Below the pieces are notes generated by a model. It was not told the DNA's origin, searched no databases, and worked only from the letters and a program-made list of their open reading frames with translations. The position numbers and the translations under genes were made by a program. A stretch of DNA of 64,000 nt from Bordetella parapertussis (GTDB taxonomy: Bacteria > Pseudomonadota > Gammaproteobacteria > Burkholderiales > Burkholderiaceae_C). Location of the stretch: assembly GCA_945870575.1 (NCBI GenBank), contig CAMBSK010000012.1, forward strand, positions 5,012 through 69,011. Reading direction: 5' to 3'. This document shows positions 28,637 through 36,873 of this stretch, in pieces; within the stretch, counting starts at the first letter, position 1, and every line of letters begins with the position of its first letter.

Positions 28637-30190
28637 ATGACGGAAAAACAGCGCCCCTTTGGCGTTTCCATGACTGAAAGAGAGTTCGACGAGTGTTTGC
28701 ATGCTGACGAAGCAGCGTTCCGCTCACCGATTCCGACTCAGATCGTGTCAAACGGCGAATACAACCCTATGCCGCAGACAGAAAAGCAAAGGCAGGTTGA
28801 GTCCCTGATCAAGGAAATTGCAGACACCGAAGCCAAGCGCCACAACACCACGCGCCGCAAGTTCCTGGCTTCAGCCTCCGGCATGGCCGCAGCTTTCCAA
28901 GCCATGAACATGGTTCACGGCGACATGTTTGCCGTCAGTGCTGCCGAGGTGAAAAACCCGGATGCCGCAGGCGACCGCAAAGCCAAATACAAAGGCCAGT
29001 TCATTTTTGATGACCAGACCCACTTCATCCGCGATGATTTCAAAGAAGAAGGATTGCTGGGCCTGACCAAATGGGCCGAAGGCGCCAACGTCAACCCCAA
29101 CATCGGCAGCGTGCCGACCAACCTGTCGCGCTACAAGATGGACAACTACCTCAAGGAAATTTTCCTTGACAGTGACACCACCATCTCTTTGCTGTCAGGT
29201 GCACCGTTTGACGATCCTAACTGGTGGTTGCTATCTAACGACGCCATCCAAAACGCTTGCCGTGCGGTCAACAAAATGGCCGGTAGCGTGCGCATGTTGG
29301 GTCACTCCATCATCACGCCCAAGTACCCCAACTGGATGGACGAAGTCGATCGCGCTATCACCGAGTTAAAGCCCGTATCATGGAAGTCCTACACCATCGG
29401 CGATCCGTTCGGCCCGTCTAAATACGCATGGCGTCTGGACGATGAAAAGCTCATGTATCCCTTCTATGAGAAGGCTATCAAGTCCGGCATCAACACCATT
29501 TGTATCCACAAAGGTTTGATGCCGCGTGACTATGAAAAGGCTTTTGCAGGCACATGGGAAAACGCCACCGTCGCCGACGTGGGCAAAGCCGCCAAAGACT
29601 GGCCGAAGATGAACTTTGTCATCTACCACGCTGCACTGCGCCCGTGGCTGGCCGACAAGCCTGACATGGAAATGGCCCAGTTCGAAAAGGACGGCTATAT
29701 ACAGTGGGCGACGGACTTGGCCCGCATTCCGCAAAAGTATGGCGTGAACAACGTCTACGCCGAAATCGGCTCCAGCTTTGCCAGCACCGCTGTCACCGAC
29801 CCGCGTTTCTGCGCCGCCTTCATCGGCCAATTGGTCAACCTGATGGGCCCTGAGCGCGTGGTGTGGGGAACCGACTCGGTATGGTACGGCTCGCCTCAGT
29901 GGCAGATCGAAGCCATGCGTCGCCTGGAAATCCCTGACGACATGATGAAAAAGCAAGGCTGGAAGATCAAGCTCGGCGACGGTCGCGGTTCTGTCAAGAA
30001 CAAGATCTTCGGCGAGAACTCTGCCAAGCTGTACCGTCTGGACGCGCAGAAAATCGCGGCCGACGCCAAAGCGTTCGACCACGACATGATTGCCCAGATG
30101 AAGGCCGAGTACCTGGCCATGGGCGGCGAGCGCAGCAATGCGGCTTATGGCTACATCGCCAAGGAAGGCCGTGACGTTAAAGTCGGTTGA
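28637..30190 (+). CDS. Tat-type amidohydrolase family protein (TIM barrel), sigma-54 regulated
   Basis: 517 residues; AGGAG precedes the ATG. Residues 1-70 are a polar N-terminal region. A twin-arginine motif TTRRKFLASASGMAAAF follows at about 72-90, which is late for a signal but is a shared trait of this amidohydrolase group as I know it. The catalytic barrel holds DQTHF (usually D-x-H), INTICIHKGL, VIYHAAL and VVWGTDSVWYG, matching the amidohydrolase-2 metal-site positions. Relatives lie in propane and ketone oxidation operons under MimR-like regulators. Substrate unknown. A strong terminator follows. Confidence 0.82.
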   Translation: MTEKQRPFGVSMTEREFDECLHADEAAFRSPIPTQIVSNGEYNPMPQTEKQRQVESLIKEIADTEAKRHNTTRRKFLASASGMAAAFQAMNMVHGDMFAVSAAEVKNPDAAGDRKAKYKGQFIFDDQTHFIRDDFKEEGLLGLTKWAEGANVNPNIGSVPTNLSRYKMDNYLKEIFLDSDTTISLLSGAPFDDPNWWLLSNDAIQNACRAVNKMAGSVRMLGHSIITPKYPNWMDEVDRAITELKPVSWKSYTIGDPFGPSKYAWRLDDEKLMYPFYEKAIKSGINTICIHKGLMPRDYEKAFAGTWENATVADVGKAAKDWPKMNFVIYHAALRPWLADKPDMEMAQFEKDGYIQWATDLARIPQKYGVNNVYAEIGSSFASTAVTDPRFCAAFIGQLVNLMGPERVVWGTDSVWYGSPQWQIEAMRRLEIPDDMMKKQGWKIKLGDGRGSVKNKIFGENSAKLYRLDAQKIAADAKAFDHDMIAQMKAEYLAMGGERSNAAYGYIAKEGRDVKVG

Positions 30191-30210
30191 TTGAACTGAC
30201 TTGAGCGCCG

Positions 30211-30250
30211 AGCAAGCTGTGTACTTTTGGACACAGCTTGCTTTTTTTTA
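30211..30250 (+). terminator. Rho-independent terminator after the amidohydrolase
   Basis: Perfect 12-bp stem AGCAAGCTGTGT / ACACAGCTTGCT with an 8-base loop, followed by TTTTTTTA. It is one of the strongest terminators in the window and lies only 34 bases before the next start codon. Confidence 0.93.
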
Positions 30251-30283
30251 TCAAACTGATCTCTCGTGTGTGAAAGGATGGAT

Positions 30284-30565
30284 ATGAAAAAGAGCCAATG
30301 GATGACTTTCGTTATTGCTGGAGCAATGCTTTTTACCGGCCTGGTGTCTGCCGCTGAAGATGAAAAGAAATCGCGCGTCGGTACTTGCCAGGATGCGAAA
30401 AAACAGCAGGATTATTTTTGCGATATGAAAAATGCGGCAACCGATTCAATGGTGGCGCTTGGCACGGCTTGCCGCAATGCCAAAGTCAACGTCAAGGAAG
30501 CCTGCGAAGGTGTGGTGCTGCCTGATCCAGAGTACAAGTCTTGTGCCATGGAACAAAAGTGCTGA
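30284..30565 (+). CDS. Small secreted cysteine-rich protein, unknown
   Basis: 93 residues from ATG 30284 (AAAGG upstream; an ATG at 30278 is an alternative). The N-terminus MKKSQWMTFVIAGAMLFTGLVSA is a clear signal peptide. The ~70-residue mature part is charged and has six cysteines (first at 35 and 46, last at the C-terminus), suggesting three disulfides in the periplasm. I recognise no domain. It lies between two terminators, so it depends either on read-through from the amidohydrolase or on a promoter inside that gene. A helper or binding role for the sigma-54 regulated pathway is a guess. Confidence 0.7.
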   Translation: MKKSQWMTFVIAGAMLFTGLVSAAEDEKKSRVGTCQDAKKQQDYFCDMKNAATDSMVALGTACRNAKVNVKEACEGVVLPDPEYKSCAMEQKC

Positions 30566-30575
30566 TAGATTAATA

Positions 30576-30619
30576 AAACCGCAACCTTGACAGTGCACGG
30601 TCTGTCTGGGTTGCGGTTT
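30576..30619 (+). terminator. Long hairpin after the cysteine-rich gene
   Basis: AAACCGCAACC pairs perfectly with GGTTGCGGTTT, and GACAG / CTGTC inside extends the stem. Only three T follow before the sequence turns mixed. It probably ends the upstream gene and may also act for the convergent cupin gene. Confidence 0.65.
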
Positions 30620-30668
30620 CCGTCACTCGCTGACGGTTTGTGCTGAGCGGCTTAAACCAACAAGCCGT

Positions 30669-31100
30669 TTATGCCAGCCAAGCACCTTGTACCTGTTCCC
30701 AGCCTACCACTGCAATCGGCGAACCGTCAGGTTGGATAAAGGTCAAAGGCCCAATGAAGGTCATATAAAACTCACTGTCTTCCGGAAAATAGGTTTGGTC
30801 ATGGCGTGCGCCTGAGCATTCAAACCCATAACCCGGCGCGACCGCTGTCTCGCCGCCATTGTCTTTGCCGCCGCGCACGTCCATGCGGCCTTTGGTCAGC
30901 AGGTATTCACCGGGGCCGGCATGTATATGCGGTGCGAATGAAGAGCCTTTGGGGCAATCAAAAATAGCGGTCCAGGCACCGTGGCCGGGTTGCACATGCA
31001 AAAGTTTCCACCGTATGCCGCCGTCGGCCAGGCCCGCAGGAAACGGGATCCAATCCAGGTCGGGAATATGTACGTACTCTTCAGCAATTTTGTTTTTCAT
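30669..31100 (-). CDS. Cupin protein similar to acetylacetone-cleaving enzyme (Dke1-like)
   Basis: 143 residues from ATG 31100 (AGGA upstream); the open frame beyond it to 31217 looks non-coding. A single cupin barrel carries SSFAPHIHAGPGEYLL and later GARHDQTYFP, giving the three-His iron site of Dke1-type dioxygenases. Dke1 splits beta-diketones with O2, for instance acetylacetone to acetate and methylglyoxal; relatives cleave other carbonyl compounds. It is convergent with the six-cysteine protein gene and close to the ketone-type activator. That makes a ketone or diketone pathway plausible, but substrate is inferred. Confidence 0.75.
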   Translation of the reverse strand: MKNKIAEEYVHIPDLDWIPFPAGLADGGIRWKLLHVQPGHGAWTAIFDCPKGSSFAPHIHAGPGEYLLTKGRMDVRGGKDNGGETAVAPGYGFECSGARHDQTYFPEDSEFYMTFIGPLTFIQPDGSPIAVVGWEQVQGAWLA

Positions 31101-31333
31101 GTGAATGTGTCCTTGAAAGTTATCAATGCACAAAGCGGTGTCCAAGTCATAGAGCGGTCTATCTGAGCAGACTCGCCCATGTCCATAGTGCGCTAATAAG
31201 CTGCCACAGGCAAGCAAGACTTACCCGCGCACTGGCCCTGTAAAGACTGAAAAAGCTTTTGATAAGAGAAATAAGAAAGTAGTGAAAGGAGGGTCATGAA
31301 TTTCATTCCATAAGCCTCGCTTTGCCTGGCTGC

Positions 31334-32308
31334 TTAACGGCTTAAGGCGCGCGCCTTGATGTCTTCAAACCCGGGCGGCAGCGGGTGCAAGTCCAGACGC
31401 TGACCGGCTTTCACCAGTTGACTCGGCACCTCATGGCCGATCAGCCCCGGCAAGCGGTGCGCCACTGCCAGCAAAGCCTTCAAGTCCACGCCGCTGGCAA
31501 AGCCCATGAGTTCAAGCGCGTGCACCACTTCCTCGGTACACACATTGCCGCTGGCGCCGGGCGCATACGGACAGCCGCCTATGCCGCCGAATGAGGCGTC
31601 AAACCGGTAGGCGCCGGCATCTATGGCGGCCAGTATGTTGGCCAGTCCCATGCCGCGCGTATTGTGAAAGTGCAAGGTCAATGCTGACGCCGGCCAGTGC
31701 GTTAAAAAGGCGCGGGTCAACGCATGGACTTGCGTCGGGTAAGCCATGCCTGTGGTGTCGCACAGGCTGATGCCGGTGACGCCCGGCGTTTGCATGAAGC
31801 GACGGCACCAGTCAAGCACCGTGGCCGCGCTGACCTCGCCGTCCATGGGGCAGCCGAAGCAGCAAGACAGCGACAGGTTCAGCGCCACACCGGCGTCTTT
31901 AGCGATGGCCGCAACCGAAGCGACGGCATTGAAGGACTGCGCTTGCGTCATGCGCAAATTGCACAGGTTATGTGTTTCGGTAGCCGACATCACCATGTTC
32001 AACTCGTCGGCGCGCGCTGCGATGGCGCGTTGCGCCCCGATCAGGTTGGGCACCAGCGCGCTGTAAATCACACCCGGGTGGCGCGTGATTTGGTTCATCA
32101 CAATCTCGGCGTCTTTGAGTGCCGGAATGGCCAGCGGCGACACAAATGCCGTCACTTCTATGCGCGCCAGACCGCATTGCGACAAGGCATTGACCAGCGC
32201 GATTTTGTCTTCAGTGGCGACAAATTGCGCCTCAGATTGCAGCCCGTCGCGGGTGCCGACTTCTTGCATTTCAATGCGGCGCTTGTGACCGTCCCATGGC
32301 TGTGTCAT
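31334..32308 (-). CDS. mvaB: Hydroxymethylglutaryl-CoA lyase
   Basis: 324 residues in the DRE-TIM metallolyase fold. Visible are EVGTRDGLQSE with catalytic Arg-Asp, LSLSCCFGCPMDGEV, LHFHNTRGMGLAN with the metal-binding His pair, and the signature GGIGGCPYAPGASGNVCTE with the catalytic loop Cys. It cleaves HMG-CoA to acetyl-CoA and acetoacetate, in leucine breakdown. No other leucine-pathway genes are adjacent. Its start overlaps the CoA-transferase stop by ATGA, which suggests that the transferase makes its CoA ester substrate. Confidence 0.93.
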   Translation of the reverse strand: MTQPWDGHKRRIEMQEVGTRDGLQSEAQFVATEDKIALVNALSQCGLARIEVTAFVSPLAIPALKDAEIVMNQITRHPGVIYSALVPNLIGAQRAIAARADELNMVMSATETHNLCNLRMTQAQSFNAVASVAAIAKDAGVALNLSLSCCFGCPMDGEVSAATVLDWCRRFMQTPGVTGISLCDTTGMAYPTQVHALTRAFLTHWPASALTLHFHNTRGMGLANILAAIDAGAYRFDASFGGIGGCPYAPGASGNVCTEEVVHALELMGFASGVDLKALLAVAHRLPGLIGHEVPSQLVKAGQRLDLHPLPPGFEDIKARALSR

Positions 32309-33528
32309 GCGATCACCTTTTTGTCTCTTAAGAGTTGAATCTGTGGTGCGCTCAGGCCTAGCCCGGCCAGTACCTTGTCAGTGTCCTCGCCAATGGATGG
32401 CGCAGGGGTACGTATGCTGCCCGGCGTGGCCGAAAGCTTGGGCACGATACCTGGCACCGTGAACATCTTGCCATCCCGCGTTTGCTGCGTCAGCAACATG
32501 TCGCGCGCCATGTAATGTGGGTCTTCGGCGATGTCGCGCGCGGTGTACACCCGTCCCGATGGCACTTGCGCGGCGGCCAGCAAATCCAGCACCTCGGTCA
32601 CTTTCAAGTGACGCGTCCAGTTTTCAATCGCGTCTTCAATCTCCACAATGCGCGCCACGCGCCCGCTGTTGTCCGAAAGAGAAGGGTCGTCCGCCATGTC
32701 AGGTCTGCCTACGGCTTGCATCAGGCGTTTGAATATGCTGTCGCCGTTGCCCGCAATCAGCACCAAACCGTCGCTGCAGCGGTAAGCGTTGGACGGGGCA
32801 ATGCCCGGCAGGCTGGAACCTGAGGGCTCGCGCACCACGCCTAAGGCGCTGTATTCAGGAATCAGACTTTCCATGACGTTGAACACCGCCTCGTACAAAG
32901 CCACATCGATCATTTGTCCTTTGCCGCCGTTGGTTTGCCGGTGGTAGAGCGCGGTCAGCACGCCGATGACGCCGTGCAGCGCAGTCAGCGTGTCGCCGAT
33001 AGACACACCGCAGCGCACTGGAATCTCGCCCGGGTTGCCGGTCAGGTGACGCAGTCCGCCCATGGCTTCACCGATGACACCAAAACCCGCCAGGTCGCGG
33101 TACGGCCCGGTCTGGCCGTAACCGGAGATGCGCAACATGATCAGCCCCGGGTTGACCACCGACAACTCCTCGTAAGACATGCCCCATTTCTCCAGCGTGC
33201 CGGGCTTGAAGTTTTCAATCAGTATGTCGGCCTGCGCTATCAATTGGCGGGCAATGTCCTGGCCCTCTGTGCTTCTCAGGTCCAGCGCCAGCGAGCGCTT
33301 ATTGCGCGACTGCACTTGCCACCAGACCGAGGTGCCGTCCAGCTTTAAGCGCCAAGAGCGCAAAGGGTCGCCGCTGCCGGGCGCTTCGATCTTGACCACA
33401 TCCGCGCCGAACTCGCCCAGGGTTTTGCCGGCAAACGGCCCGGCTATCAATTGGCCCATTTCCACCACCTTCAAGCCCTGAAGTGCGCCGGGTGTCAGGC
33501 TGAGCGATGGGGAAATGGCAGGTTTCAT
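32305..33528 (-). CDS. CaiB/BaiF family (class III) CoA-transferase
   Basis: 407 residues. The N-terminal part GLKVVEMGQLIAGPFAGKTLGEFGADVVKIE, then RNKRSLALDLRSTEGQDIARQL and ADILIENFKPGTLEKWGMSYEEL, are standard for the formyl-CoA transferase group. The expected catalytic Asp lies in the GPYRDLAGFG region. These enzymes move CoA between carboxylic acids as an interlocked dimer. Coupling to HMG-CoA lyase suggests activation of 3-hydroxy-3-methylglutarate or a similar branched diacid, which is inference. Confidence 0.93.
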   Translation of the reverse strand: MKPAISPSLSLTPGALQGLKVVEMGQLIAGPFAGKTLGEFGADVVKIEAPGSGDPLRSWRLKLDGTSVWWQVQSRNKRSLALDLRSTEGQDIARQLIAQADILIENFKPGTLEKWGMSYEELSVVNPGLIMLRISGYGQTGPYRDLAGFGVIGEAMGGLRHLTGNPGEIPVRCGVSIGDTLTALHGVIGVLTALYHRQTNGGKGQMIDVALYEAVFNVMESLIPEYSALGVVREPSGSSLPGIAPSNAYRCSDGLVLIAGNGDSIFKRLMQAVGRPDMADDPSLSDNSGRVARIVEIEDAIENWTRHLKVTEVLDLLAAAQVPSGRVYTARDIAEDPHYMARDMLLTQQTRDGKMFTVPGIVPKLSATPGSIRTPAPSIGEDTDKVLAGLGLSAPQIQLLRDKKVIA

Positions 33529-33736
33529 GGCGGGACTCGGGTGAAATCAAGGTGGCAGACGGCGTCGGCGGAGTGGCCGGGCGCATAGCGGCAAATATAG
33601 TCGCTCGGGCGGGCCACCTTACACAAGACAGACCCTGTGACAAATGGCGTAGATACTGATGTTGAAATAGCAAAACACGGGCAGAATAACAAAGCTGAAT
33701 CGCTTACAGAATTGTTTTCGCAAAAGGGGCCCGCAG

Positions 33737-35116
33737 ATGTTTTATCGTCAATGGCGTGGATACACCGCCTTGGTACTGATACCGGCGCTGGGCTTGCTGT
33801 CGTGGCAGGTGGGCGCGCAAATACTGCGCTCTGAAGCCAAGCCGGTACCGCCTAGGCTGGCCTACATGCAACCGGTGCCGGGCTTGTCTTACCAACAACT
33901 GCGTTTGTTCCGCGAAGGCGAAAAAGAGTTGAGCGTGCCTTGGGTGGTGTTCCCGGGGCTGGGCGGCCATTGGGGCCTGGGGCCGACATTCATTGCCGAC
34001 GCTTGCTCGGTCTGCCATGTGCAAGCCGGGCGCGGGCGCACTGTGGACAACACCATCATTGTTCAGCAGTTGCTGCGTGTGTCGGTACCGGGCGCAGGTC
34101 CGCACGGCGCGCCGAATCCGCACCCGAACTACGGCGACCAGCTACAAGTGTTCGGCGTCAGCGTGGGTTTGAAAGAAAACAGGAAGCCCGGCGAAGCCGA
34201 TGTGTATGTGGACTGGTTGCCGCACCGCGTGAAGCTTGGCGACGGCACCGTTGTCGAATTGCGCAAACCCGTGGTGCGAATAGACAACCTGAGCTTTGGG
34301 CCGCTGGGTGACGACACCATGACTTCGCTGCGCAACACCCAGGCCCTCTTTGGCTTGGGCTATTTGGAAGCCGTGACCGAAGCCACGTTGAAAGACATCG
34401 CTGCGCGTCAGCAAACCCAGGGTTTGAATGGGCGGCTGAACTACGTGCGCGATGATGTGCGCAACAAAACCTCGGTAGGGCGCTTCGGTTGGAAAGCGAA
34501 CCAGCCCAGCATCCGCCAGCAAATCGCCGCCGCGTTTTTGGGCGACATGGGCGTGACCTCGTCGCTGTACATAGAAGAAAACTGTCAGCCTGTGCAAACC
34601 CTGTGTCTGGCCATGCCGCCGGGTAACCGGCCCGAGCTGCTGAATTACAACTGGGACCAGTTGGAGTTCTGGCAGGCGGCGCTGGCGCCGCCGCCACCGC
34701 GCAAGCTCGACGACCCGCAAGTGCAGCGCGGTGAACAACTGTTTGAGCAGGCCAAGTGTGCCCAATGCCATGTGCCCGAATTGCAAACCGGCGACTACAA
34801 ATTGCTGCCACTGATTGCCATGCAAAAGTTCCGTGCTTTCACCGACTTGCTGTTGCACGACATGGGCGACGACTTGGCCGACGGCCGACCCGACTACCTG
34901 GCCGGCCCGCGCGACTGGCGAACCCCGCCGCTGTGGGGCATAGGCATGTCTGCGCAAGTGAATGGCAGCACCAACCTGTTGCACGACGGGCGCGCCCGCA
35001 ATGTGCTGGAAGCCATACTTTGGCATGGCGGCGAGGCTAAGGGCTCGCGCGACAGTTTTGCCGACATGCCGCAAGCCGACCGGGACGCCCTCATCGCTTT
35101 TGTCAACGCCATATGA
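33737..35116 (+). CDS. Di-heme oxidoreductase (DHOR/thiol oxidoreductase-like c-type cytochrome)
   Basis: 459 residues with an N-terminal signal or anchor (YTALVLIPALGLLSWQVGAQ). Two heme c motifs are present, CSVCH at about residue 92 and CAQCH at about 338. The family blocks QLFEQAKCAQCHVPELQTG, LLLHDMGDDLADG and TPPLWGIG are clear. Members are periplasmic, distantly related to MauG/cytochrome c peroxidases, with unknown reactions. The next gene overlaps its stop by ATGA, so a three-gene unit with two other secreted proteins is likely. Confidence 0.85.
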   Translation: MFYRQWRGYTALVLIPALGLLSWQVGAQILRSEAKPVPPRLAYMQPVPGLSYQQLRLFREGEKELSVPWVVFPGLGGHWGLGPTFIADACSVCHVQAGRGRTVDNTIIVQQLLRVSVPGAGPHGAPNPHPNYGDQLQVFGVSVGLKENRKPGEADVYVDWLPHRVKLGDGTVVELRKPVVRIDNLSFGPLGDDTMTSLRNTQALFGLGYLEAVTEATLKDIAARQQTQGLNGRLNYVRDDVRNKTSVGRFGWKANQPSIRQQIAAAFLGDMGVTSSLYIEENCQPVQTLCLAMPPGNRPELLNYNWDQLEFWQAALAPPPPRKLDDPQVQRGEQLFEQAKCAQCHVPELQTGDYKLLPLIAMQKFRAFTDLLLHDMGDDLADGRPDYLAGPRDWRTPPLWGIGMSAQVNGSTNLLHDGRARNVLEAILWHGGEAKGSRDSFADMPQADRDALIAFVNAI

Positions 35117-35493
35117 AAAACACCATTACTTGCCTGTGCTTGAGTGTGTGCGCCGTCAGTGCACAGGCCGAATGGCTGCTTTACGGCGACAACGGCAAAG
35201 CGGCTTTTTATTACGACCCGGCAAGCGTTAACACGCAGCAAGGGCGCGTGACCGTGTTGGAAATGCTGGACTACAGCTTTCCGCTGAACCGGGTGTTGTC
35301 GGCCAAAACACACAAAGAATTCGATTGTGAAAAACAAAAATTTCGCAACCTGTCGGGCGAGTTTTTTGCCGGACACATGCTGAGCGGCGAGCGCATCAGC
35401 GGCAGCGACACGCCGGATGAGGATTGGCGTGAAGCGGTACAAGGCACGCGCAATCTGGAGTTGCTGCAGTTGCTGTGCCCAAAAATCAGTTAA
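35113..35493 (+). CDS. Secreted surface-adhesin E-like protein
   Basis: 126 residues. Signal peptide MKNTITCLCLSVCAVSAQA, then AEWLLYGDNGKAAFYYDPASV, FDCEKQKFR and a late LLCPKIS. A W...YYDP start, central DC-x-x-x-x-x-R and a final Cys are the pattern of the surface-adhesin E fold (Haemophilus protein E-like), in which the two cysteines pair. In environmental bacteria these small periplasmic proteins have no known role. Its ATG overlaps the di-heme gene stop. Confidence 0.65.
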   Translation: MKNTITCLCLSVCAVSAQAEWLLYGDNGKAAFYYDPASVNTQQGRVTVLEMLDYSFPLNRVLSAKTHKEFDCEKQKFRNLSGEFFAGHMLSGERISGSDTPDEDWREAVQGTRNLELLQLLCPKIS

Positions 35494-35532
35494 GTTCGTG
35501 TTTTGTTCGAATAACCATTCAAAGGAATTCCC

Positions 35533-35928
35533 ATGAAAGCTCGCGTATTGTTTGCCGCCCTGAGCCTGGCCCATGTGTTCGCCTTGGCGGACGGCGTCGA
35601 CTTCATACAACCCAAAGACGGCGACACGGTAGAGCCGACGTTTATGGCAAAGTTCGCTGTTACCGGCATGCAAGTAGTCCCGTCTGGTGAGATCAAGCCT
35701 GGCACCGGCCACCACCATTTGCTGATCAACGCGGTGAACATAGAAAAAAATGTGGTCATCCCGAATGACAACCAGCACAAGCACTACGGCAAAGGCCAGA
35801 CTGAAGTCGAGGTGTTTTTGCAGCCCGGTAAATACAAGCTGACTTTGCAGTTTGCCGACGGTGCGCACAAGTCGTATGGCGAGGCGTATCGCAAAACCAT
35901 TTATGTGACTGTGGCGGGGAAGCCTTGA
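35533..35928 (+). CDS. Secreted DUF4399 family protein
   Basis: 131 residues with signal peptide MKARVLFAALSLAHVFALA. The mature part has VDFIQPKDGDTVEPTFMAKFAV, GTGHHHLLIN and HYGKGQTEVEVFLQPGKYKLTLQFADG, the usual DUF4399 blocks. The histidine cluster GTGHHH might bind metal. The fold is predicted beta-sandwich in the periplasm. AAGGAA lies before the ATG. It follows the di-heme cytochrome and adhesin-E-like genes, but its role is unknown. Confidence 0.8.
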   Translation: MKARVLFAALSLAHVFALADGVDFIQPKDGDTVEPTFMAKFAVTGMQVVPSGEIKPGTGHHHLLINAVNIEKNVVIPNDNQHKHYGKGQTEVEVFLQPGKYKLTLQFADGAHKSYGEAYRKTIYVTVAGKP

Positions 35929-35999
35929 GGCTGACCGGAACAATTTAAGCTTGTAAATTGCCAGTCCCATTGACAATTTGCAAGGTTAATCAAACCGCA

Positions 36000-36872
36000 T
36001 CAAGCAAACCTCTTCAACCATTCCAGCAACAAAGTGTTGACCGCCGCGCTTTGTTCGCGCTGTAAAAAGTGACCTGCATCCGGCACTTCGCGGTACTCGT
36101 AAGGTCCGTCAAAGCAATCCGCTTGTTCGCGCATCAACTCGGCGCGCATATCTTCTGCACCGCACAAAGCCAGGGTCGGTACGCTGATGCGGTTTTTCAG
36201 CGACTCGCGCAAAGACTGCAAGCCCGGGTCGGCTTTGGCCGGGTCGAACATGGCGCGGTAATACGCCAGCGCGTTGGCTAGCACGCCGGGTTGCAGCAAA
36301 CAGTCTTTCACTTGGGCAATGTGTTCGCTGTCATCAAAACCGGGCACCGACCAGGACTGCCACAGATAGTCAATAAATGCCATGTCGTTGGCCAGCAAGG
36401 CTTGCTCGGGGAAACCTGCTTGTTGAAAAAACCACCAGTGGAATGAGCGCTGAATGTGCTTGGGCGTCAGCAAATGGTCGGCGACGATCTGCGGATGAGG
36501 CACTGCCATCAACACCGCGCTGTGCAACAAGTCGGGTCTGGCCGCACACAGCGCATAGCCGATGATGGCGCCCCAGTCCTGGCCGATGTAATGCAACTTC
36601 TCGCCAGGCGACACGGCTTCAATCAACCCGGCGATGCCATTCACCAAACTGGCTTTATCAAAGAACGCGTTCTCGGCCACGCGCGTGGGCAGATAGCCGG
36701 GCAAATAAGGCGCGATGACGCGGTAGCCGGTCTGCGAGAGCGCCTCTATTTGCGAAGACCAAGACTTAGGCATGTCTGGAAAGCCGTGCACCAGCAACAG
36801 CAAAGGGCCGCTGCCTTGCGTCAGGCAAACAAAGTCGACGCCATTGGCGTGAATGTGCAGCTCTTCTTGCAT
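36000..36872 (-). CDS. Alpha/beta hydrolase, epoxide hydrolase/dehalogenase type
   Basis: 290 residues from ATG 36872, one base after the preceding stop (TGAGATG); an ATG at 36890 is an alternative. The oxyanion motif LLLVHGFPDMPKSW, nucleophile elbow IGQDWGAIIG with Asp rather than Ser, and catalytic DAGHFLQRE are clear. An Asp nucleophile followed by Trp marks epoxide hydrolases and haloalkane dehalogenases. The cap domain is rich in aromatic residues. Coupling to the metallo-hydrolase suggests shared expression rather than a known pathway. Confidence 0.9.
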   Translation of the reverse strand: MQEELHIHANGVDFVCLTQGSGPLLLLVHGFPDMPKSWSSQIEALSQTGYRVIAPYLPGYLPTRVAENAFFDKASLVNGIAGLIEAVSPGEKLHYIGQDWGAIIGYALCAARPDLLHSAVLMAVPHPQIVADHLLTPKHIQRSFHWWFFQQAGFPEQALLANDMAFIDYLWQSWSVPGFDDSEHIAQVKDCLLQPGVLANALAYYRAMFDPAKADPGLQSLRESLKNRISVPTLALCGAEDMRAELMREQADCFDGPYEYREVPDAGHFLQREQSAAVNTLLLEWLKRFA

Positions 36873-36873
36873 C

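Noticed and set aside
33549..33620. Inverted repeat AAGGTGGC / GCCACCTT upstream of the di-heme gene
   Set aside because: Only 8 bases pair across a 56-base loop, which could occur by chance; no T-run or promoter relation.
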